Shown here piece by piece: positions 5,528-8,857 of a stretch of 8,857 bases of DNA. Positions within the stretch are counted from its first letter, which is position 1; each line of letters opens with the position of its first letter. The position numbers and the translations under genes were made by a program. The notes beneath the pieces were generated by a model, which did no database searches, was not told the origin of the DNA, and worked only from the letters and a program-made list of their open reading frames with translations. Source of the stretch: Candidatus Terraquivivens yellowstonensis (GTDB lineage Archaea > Thermoproteota > Nitrososphaeria_A > Caldarchaeales > Wolframiiraptoraceae); contig JAKCEW010000020.1 in assembly GCA_023539445.1 (NCBI GenBank), positions 1 through 8,857 on the forward strand, read 5' to 3'.

Positions 5528-6043
5528 CTATAGCTTAGCGAAGTACCTCTTCCATAACAAGGATGTAAGGTATCCGGCCAAAGCTCCGCTAATAGTACCT
5601 CCCAATAGTACGGCGGCATAAAGCCAAGGTGACCACGGCATGAAGCCTAGCATGACCGTCACATACATGCTCAAGACGCCTATGGCGCTTGTGCTTAATA
5701 TCAGCGCGACTATCAGCCTGCCGGTCTTCACATCACCGCTTAATGTTTTTACTTTAAGGGCATAGAAGAGGCCGTCTATCATTAGACCGTATAATACAGC
5801 GAAGATTAGCGAGAAGGGGAAGAAGCCCGGTCTCCATATTTGCGTCAACAGCCCGCCTATTGTGGCGACGTATGTAGCACCCATTCTGCCAAGCATTAGG
5901 GATGATAGCGAGAGGAGTAAAGCTTGGACTATTGTGAGTATCTTGTCGAGCGGCGAGGGCAGCGCAACTTTAAACACGAAGGTGATGACGCCAAAAATCG
6001 TGGCCACTGTTATCCTTTTTGTTAGGGATCTGACGGCGGTCAT
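5528..6043 (-). CDS. Polytopic membrane protein, ECF-transporter S-component-like
   Basis: From the ATG at 6043 this is a 171-residue membrane protein with five or six hydrophobic segments. The loop GLLTQIWRPGFFPFSLIF and the following YGLMIDGLF, together with the small size and helix count, resemble substrate-binding S-components of energy-coupling-factor vitamin transporters; the ligand cannot be told. No ECF ATPase or T-component lies nearby, so if correct it would use a shared module encoded elsewhere. A TTG at 6073 would add ten polar residues, but it falls inside the TATA-like TTAATAATT (6072-6080), whereas the ATG at 6043 is about 33 bp downstream of that box. It is convergent with tRNA-Phe. 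The membrane nature is sure; the family is tentative. Confidence 0.75.
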   Translation of the reverse strand: MTAVRSLTKRITVATIFGVITFVFKVALPSPLDKILTIVQALLLSLSSLMLGRMGATYVATIGGLLTQIWRPGFFPFSLIFAVLYGLMIDGLFYALKVKTLSGDVKTGRLIVALILSTSAIGVLSMYVTVMLGFMPWSPWLYAAVLLGGTISGALAGYLTSLLWKRYFAKL

Positions 6044-6072
6044 GCCTTGGCCATCGACCTTAGGTATCTCCA

Positions 6073-6082
6073 ATTATTAAGT
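6073..6082 (-). promoter_or_regulatory. TATA-like element for the membrane-protein gene
   Basis: On the minus strand CTTAATAATT is centred about 34 bp before the ATG at 6043, consistent with a transcript of very short leader. It supports 6043 over the TTG at 6073. Confidence 0.35.
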
Positions 6083-6162
6083 CTCTAGCCTCAGTTTTAC
6101 GAATGGGGGTAAACCTTAATTCAAAGCCTCTAACAATTGTTATGCTTGGCTTGGTGTTTTCC

Positions 6163-6702
6163 ATGAGGATTGAGGATGAAGCACTCTTAAGGGTTGCAGA
6201 GCTGATGGCATTGAGCGCAAGAACGGCACCGAAGGCAAGAGGCGTGGATTCCTTGAGCACGGCAATAGTCTATGGCGAAGATAAAGAGAGGCTGGCAAAA
6301 GTCATGGAAGAGCTGGCGGACGAGCTCGGACAGGCTTTCTTTAAGCGGGATGCGCAGAATGTAAGACAATCGTCGGTCATCCTCTTACTCGCTGTGAAGG
6401 CCACGGAGCCGAAGCGACTGGATTGTAGCGCATGCGGGTATAAAATGTGTAGCGATTTTGAGAAAGTACCGAAAAGTATGGGCAGAGCATATAGGGGGCC
6501 GACGTGTGCCATGTGCATCGTAGACCTTGGCATAGCCGCAGGCTCAGCCGCAAAGACGGCAAGCATTCTCAACGCCGACAATAGGATAATGTACACGGTC
6601 GGTACGGCAGCCCTTAGGCTTGGGCTGATAGAGGGTGACGTCGCCTTGGGCATACCGCTCTCGGCGACTGGAAAGAGCCCATACTTCGATAGAAAATTCT
6701 AG
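6163..6702 (+). CDS. DUF2148 cysteine-rich (ferredoxin-domain) protein
   Basis: This 179-residue protein begins in the family-typical way with the run LMALSARTAPKARGVDSL near residues 14-32. It carries a cysteine cluster at C88, C91, C96 (CSACGYKMC) and a second pair at C115 and C118 (CAMC), probably binding an Fe-S cluster. DUF2148 proteins occur in archaea and anaerobic bacteria; their physiological role is not established. The ATG at 6163 is chosen because GGTG at 6153-6156 is well spaced before it and because the family starts here. An upstream in-frame ATG at 6103 would add 20 mostly hydrophobic residues. A TATA-like CTTAATT at 6114-6120 fits the 6163 start. The gene is divergent from the membrane protein and convergent with guaA, the two stops being one base apart. 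Confidence 0.88.
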   Translation: MRIEDEALLRVAELMALSARTAPKARGVDSLSTAIVYGEDKERLAKVMEELADELGQAFFKRDAQNVRQSSVILLLAVKATEPKRLDCSACGYKMCSDFEKVPKSMGRAYRGPTCAMCIVDLGIAAGSAAKTASILNADNRIMYTVGTAALRLGLIEGDVALGIPLSATGKSPYFDRKF

Positions 6703-6703
6703 G

Positions 6704-8254
6704 CTAGCAGGCCTCTATCGTGCTCGGCGGCTTCGGGGTCGTGGCATAAGCTACCATCGTCACGTTGCCCACTTCGTTCACTATTCTTTTTGATATCCTG
6801 TCGAGCAAATCCATGTCTGGCCTGTACCAATCCGCGGTCATCCCATCCTCACTCTCGACAGCCCTTACTATGACCACGTAACCCTCGGCCCTAGCATCGC
6901 CCATCACGCCCGTCCACGAACTGTCCGTCACAACCGCAAACGCCTGCCAGACCTTATCGTATACTCCTGCCTTCTTGAACTCCTCCTCTACTATCGCGTT
7001 GGCATCCCTGCATATCCTTAGCTTCTCTTCCGTAACCTCGCCGATTATCCTGACGGCCAGCCCAGGCCCTGGGAACGGATGGCGCGAGACAATCTCCTCC
7101 GGTATGCCAAGCTTCCTTGCAACCTCCCTAACCTCATCCTTGTAAAGGTCCTTGAGCGGCTCCACGAGCTTTAGCCTCAAACCAGCTGGAAGGCCTGCAA
7201 CGTTGTGGTGCGTCTTGATGAGGGCAGAGCCAGAACCTGCGGAGCCGCTCTCTATTCTGTCCGGGTAAATCGTCCCTTGAGCCAGCCAGCTGGCCCTCGG
7301 TATCTTCGCAGCCTCCTCCTCAAAAATTTTCGCGAACTCCTCCCCGATTATTTTCCTCTTCTTCTCCGGGTCCTTCACACCTCTGAGCCTCGACAAGAAC
7401 CTTTCTTCCGCCCTCACGAAGACCAAGTTTGCTATTCCCATGCGCCTTAACGTTGAGACTACCTGTTCAGGCTCGCCCTTCCTCATCAAGCCGTGGTCTA
7501 CGAATATGCAGTGGAGCCTTTCGCCGAGCGTCCTGTTGAGTAAGACGGCAGTCGTTACAGAATCGACACCTCCGCTGACCGCGCAGATTACGTGCTCGTC
7601 CGGAGGAACGGTTGCGGCTATCTCCCTACTTAGCTCCTCGACCCTATCCATGGGTCTCCAATCGCACCTGAAGCCGCAAACATCCACCAAGAACCTCTTG
7701 AGTATCATTTTGCCCATTTGGGTATGCCTGACCTCGGGATGGAATTGCACCCCGTAAATCGGTCTCTCGGCATGTCTCATGGCTGCCACGGCGCCCCTCT
7801 CCGTCAATGCCAAGACTTTGAAGTTAGGTGGTTGCTTCACCACGGAATCCATGTGGCTCATCCACGCAACAAACTGCTCCGGCACGTCCATGAATAAGAC
7901 GTCCCGCTCGATAACTCTGACGTACGTGTTGCCGTACTCCATCATTGTGCCATGCTCAAGCTCTCCGTTGAAAGCCAGAGCGATGAGCTGATGGCCATAG
8001 CATATGCCGAGCACGGGTACCGAAACATTCAGCAAATCCTCGGCCGGAATCCTCGGAGCGTTCGGCTCGTTGACACCTCGGGGACTCCCAGAGAGGATTA
8101 TGCCAAGAGTCTCATAATCTCCAGAAAGGACCTCCTTGAGAGGTTTGGTGAAGGGAACTATCTCAGAGTAAACGCCGAGCTCCCTGCACCTCCTAGCTAT
8201 CAGGTGCGTGTACTGGCCGCCGAAGTCCACCACCGCAACCCTTTGCTGCGCCAT
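6704..8254 (-). CDS. guaA: GMP synthase (glutamine-hydrolysing), full-length
   Basis: This 516-residue cytosolic enzyme converts XMP, ATP and glutamine to GMP, the last step of guanine nucleotide synthesis. The N-terminal class I glutamine amidotransferase domain (about 5-192) has the nucleophile C85 in GICYGHQL and the triad partners H172 and E174 in QFHPEV. The ATP-pyrophosphatase domain follows with the PP-loop SGGVDS at 227-232 and GLMRKGE at 255-261. The C-terminal dimerisation domain carries HPFPGPGLAVR at 392-402 and ends in KPPSTIEAC, slightly off the usual PPATIEWE ending. Length and domain order equal the bacterial and eukaryal enzyme. Both activities are on one chain, unlike the split subunits of most Euryarchaeota. 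ATG at 8254 is the natural start; a TATA-like TTTAATTT at 8293-8300 precedes it. Confidence 0.97.
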   Translation of the reverse strand: MAQQRVAVVDFGGQYTHLIARRCRELGVYSEIVPFTKPLKEVLSGDYETLGIILSGSPRGVNEPNAPRIPAEDLLNVSVPVLGICYGHQLIALAFNGELEHGTMMEYGNTYVRVIERDVLFMDVPEQFVAWMSHMDSVVKQPPNFKVLALTERGAVAAMRHAERPIYGVQFHPEVRHTQMGKMILKRFLVDVCGFRCDWRPMDRVEELSREIAATVPPDEHVICAVSGGVDSVTTAVLLNRTLGERLHCIFVDHGLMRKGEPEQVVSTLRRMGIANLVFVRAEERFLSRLRGVKDPEKKRKIIGEEFAKIFEEEAAKIPRASWLAQGTIYPDRIESGSAGSGSALIKTHHNVAGLPAGLRLKLVEPLKDLYKDEVREVARKLGIPEEIVSRHPFPGPGLAVRIIGEVTEEKLRICRDANAIVEEEFKKAGVYDKVWQAFAVVTDSSWTGVMGDARAEGYVVIVRAVESEDGMTADWYRPDMDLLDRISKRIVNEVGNVTMVAYATTPKPPSTIEAC

Positions 8255-8292
8255 GTTCCCTACCGTGCTCGGCTAAAGCATCATAAGCGCAC

Positions 8293-8300
8293 AAATTAAA
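8293..8300 (-). promoter_or_regulatory. TATA-like box of guaA
   Basis: TTTAATTT on the minus strand lies about 42 bp before the ATG at 8254, predicting a leader of about 15-20 nt. The weak AGGG at 8258-8261 may serve as ribosome-binding site. Confidence 0.4.
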
Positions 8301-8325
8301 GCTGTTTGTTGCCGTAATACAGCGC

Positions 8326-8335
8326 TAAATTTTAA
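8326..8335 (+). promoter_or_regulatory. TATA-like box of tRNA-Val(UAC)
   Basis: TAAATTTTAA is centred about 44 bp before the tRNA, which would give a leader of about 18 nt. It is divergent from the guaA promoter within a 120-bp spacer. Confidence 0.4.
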
Positions 8336-8374
8336 GAGCATCCGTATGCGCTTAAAGTTCGTCGGAGTTTGGAC

Positions 8375-8447
8375 GGGCCGGTGGTCTAGCGGCTATGACG
8401 CTGCCCTTACGAGGCAGAGGTCGTGGGTTCGAGTCCCACCCGGCCCA
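8375..8447 (+). tRNA. tRNA-Val(UAC), intronless
   Basis: This is a 73-nt cloverleaf without insertions: acceptor GGGCCGG/CCGGCCC with discriminator A at 8447, D-arm GTC-TAGCGGCTAT-GAC, anticodon arm CTGCC-CTTACGA-GGCAG with anticodon TAC, variable AGGTC, and T-arm GTGGG-TTCGAGT-CCCAC. CCA is not encoded. Its acceptor stem matches the tRNA-Val(GAC) at 4019-4112, which supports both identities. Confidence 0.96.
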
Positions 8448-8450
8448 TAG

Positions 8451-8456
8451 TTTTTT
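8451..8456 (+). terminator. Oligo-T terminator of tRNA-Val(UAC)
   Basis: A T6 run starts 4 nt after the tRNA 3' end, typical of archaeal tRNA termination. Confidence 0.55.
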
Positions 8457-8481
8457 CATCCTCATCAACGGCCCGCCGCAT

Positions 8482-8573
8482 CCGGCTCGCTCCAATTTTT
8501 CGCATGAGATTCTTCGAGTAATACCGAAAAATTCTCAAAAGCCGGTTGGAGGGTGCTTTAGAATTTTGGCTTT
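8482..8573. repeat. Overlapping imperfect inverted repeats (alternative hairpins)
   Basis: Two long imperfect hairpins share one arm. Hairpin A pairs CCGGCT (8482-8487) with AGCCGG (8540-8545) and AATTTTTCG (8494-8502) with CGAAAAATT (8525-8533), around a symmetric 6-nt internal loop and a 22-nt terminal loop. Hairpin B pairs AAAATTCT (8528-8535) with AGAATTTT (8560-8567), with AAAGCC/GGCTTT (8538-8543, 8568-8573) as a further option. The two cannot form together. The region lies after the tRNA terminator and before the next TATA box, and no coding frame is convincing in it. Confidence 0.55.
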
Positions 8574-8602
8574 CTACGTTCTCATTCCTTGGAATTTCTT
8601 GG

Positions 8603-8619
8603 ATTCTAATCAGTAGAAT
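8603..8619. repeat. Perfect 6-bp inverted repeat upstream of the exported-protein promoter
   Basis: ATTCTA (8603-8608) and TAGAAT (8614-8619) flank a 5-bp spacer, about 20-35 bp upstream of the TATA element at 8639. A related ATTCTAAG occurs at 8651-8658, between TATA and the start codon. Such placement suits a regulator operator, but the short length allows chance. Confidence 0.35.
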
Positions 8620-8638
8620 GTCTCTAGAAACGAGCTGG

Positions 8639-8646
8639 TTAAATAA
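8639..8646 (+). promoter_or_regulatory. TATA box of the exported-protein gene
   Basis: TTAAATAA lies about 50 bp before the ATG at 8693. It predicts a transcript start near 8668 and a leader of about 25 nt containing GTGATGAG (8682-8689), a plausible ribosome-binding site. Confidence 0.5.
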
Positions 8647-8692
8647 AGCGAATTCTAAGGTTCGGGCGCAAACTTGCGAGTGTGATGAGAAA

Positions 8693-8857
8693 ATGGGTAA
8701 TAGAGGTAAGTCCGCAAAAATACTTGCGCCAGCGCTCATAGTGGTGCTGGCACTAGCTACGATAGTTCCTGTGATAGCAGTTTTAATGCCATCTGCGCAG
8801 GCAGCTGCTGAGTGGAACGCATATCTGAAGTTGGTGACGCCGGCATGGAAGGGTACT
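8693..8857 (+). CDS. N-terminus of an exported protein with signal peptide, partial
   Basis: The 55 residues before the right edge show a classic Sec signal peptide: a basic N-region (MGNRGKSAK), a hydrophobic core of about 22 residues (ILAPALIVVLALATIVPVIAVL), and a polar end with the cleavage-like MPSAQA-AAE near residue 37. The mature part begins with EWNAYLKLVTPAWKG. This would be a cell-surface or secreted protein; an S-layer or solute-binding protein are both possible and nothing visible decides between them. The start ATG is supported by GTGATGAG three bases upstream and a TATA box at the proper distance. An ATG at 8685 is in another frame that stops after about 18 codons. Confidence 0.75.
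   Translation, partial: MGNRGKSAKILAPALIVVLALATIVPVIAVLMPSAQAAAEWNAYLKLVTPAWKGT

Noticed and set aside
6103-6162. Longer DUF2148 N-terminus from the ATG at 6103
   Set aside because: The extra 20 residues do not fit the family start, and GGTG at 6153-6156 is well placed for the ATG at 6163; still possible but less likely.
8395-8616. Plus-strand frame starting inside tRNA-Val(UAC)
   Set aside because: It begins within the tRNA and contains tRNA-derived residues (RGRGFESHPA); no ribosome-binding site and no domain.
8407-8739. Minus-strand frame ending in GRVGLEPTTSAS
   Set aside because: This C-terminus is the familiar artefact of translating antisense to a tRNA T-arm; the frame overlaps tRNA-Val(UAC) and the promoter of the exported protein.
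1-8857. CRISPR arrays, insertion sequences, integrase or attachment-site signals
   Set aside because: No regularly spaced direct repeats, no transposase or integrase frame, and no partial tRNA duplication near the three tRNAs was seen.

Overview
The window reads as chromosomal DNA of a thermophilic archaeon, most likely of the TACK group (Thaumarchaeota/Aigarchaeota/Crenarchaeota side). The evidence is: transcription factor TFE, tRNA methyltransferase Trm56, a ribbon-helix-helix regulator, TATA boxes about 25-35 bases before genes with short or no leaders, two of three tRNA genes carrying short introns (one in the T-loop), tRNAs without encoded CCA, and a one-piece GMP synthase rather than the two-subunit form common in Euryarchaeota. 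The exact lineage cannot be fixed from this sequence alone.

Layout. Positions 1-1222 (minus strand) hold the start of an ACT-domain protein that runs off the left edge, preceded by a DUF2110-like conserved archaeal protein. Divergent from them is an acetamidase/formamidase-family amidohydrolase with an inserted zinc ribbon (1308-2618). Then come tfe (2762-3277) and trm56 (3303-3830), which are probably cotranscribed. A minus-strand tRNA-Val(GAC) with a 20-nt anticodon-loop intron (4019-4112) and a small ribbon-helix-helix protein (4216-4404) follow. Divergent from the latter is an ArsR-type winged-helix regulator with a four-cysteine C-terminal domain resembling SufR (4636-5433). Its last codons run into a tRNA-Phe(GAA) that carries a 22-nt intron in the T-loop (5424-5519).

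The right half has a minus-strand membrane protein resembling an ECF-transporter substrate-binding component, a divergent DUF2148 cysteine-rich (ferredoxin-like) protein, and full-length guaA on the minus strand, whose stop lies one base from the DUF2148 stop. An intronless tRNA-Val(UAC) (8375-8447), a spacer with mutually exclusive inverted repeats, and the signal-peptide N-terminus of an exported protein cut by the right edge complete the window.

Functionally this is mostly housekeeping: transcription initiation (TFE), tRNA modification and tRNA genes, and purine synthesis (GuaA), with local regulators. No mobile element, CRISPR array or defence island is visible. The points most worth a second look are the T-loop intron of tRNA-Phe, the overlap of a regulator gene with that tRNA, the SufR-like cysteine array, the zinc-ribbon amidase and the structured spacer at 8482-8573. 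I see no convincing evidence of a wholly new multi-gene system.
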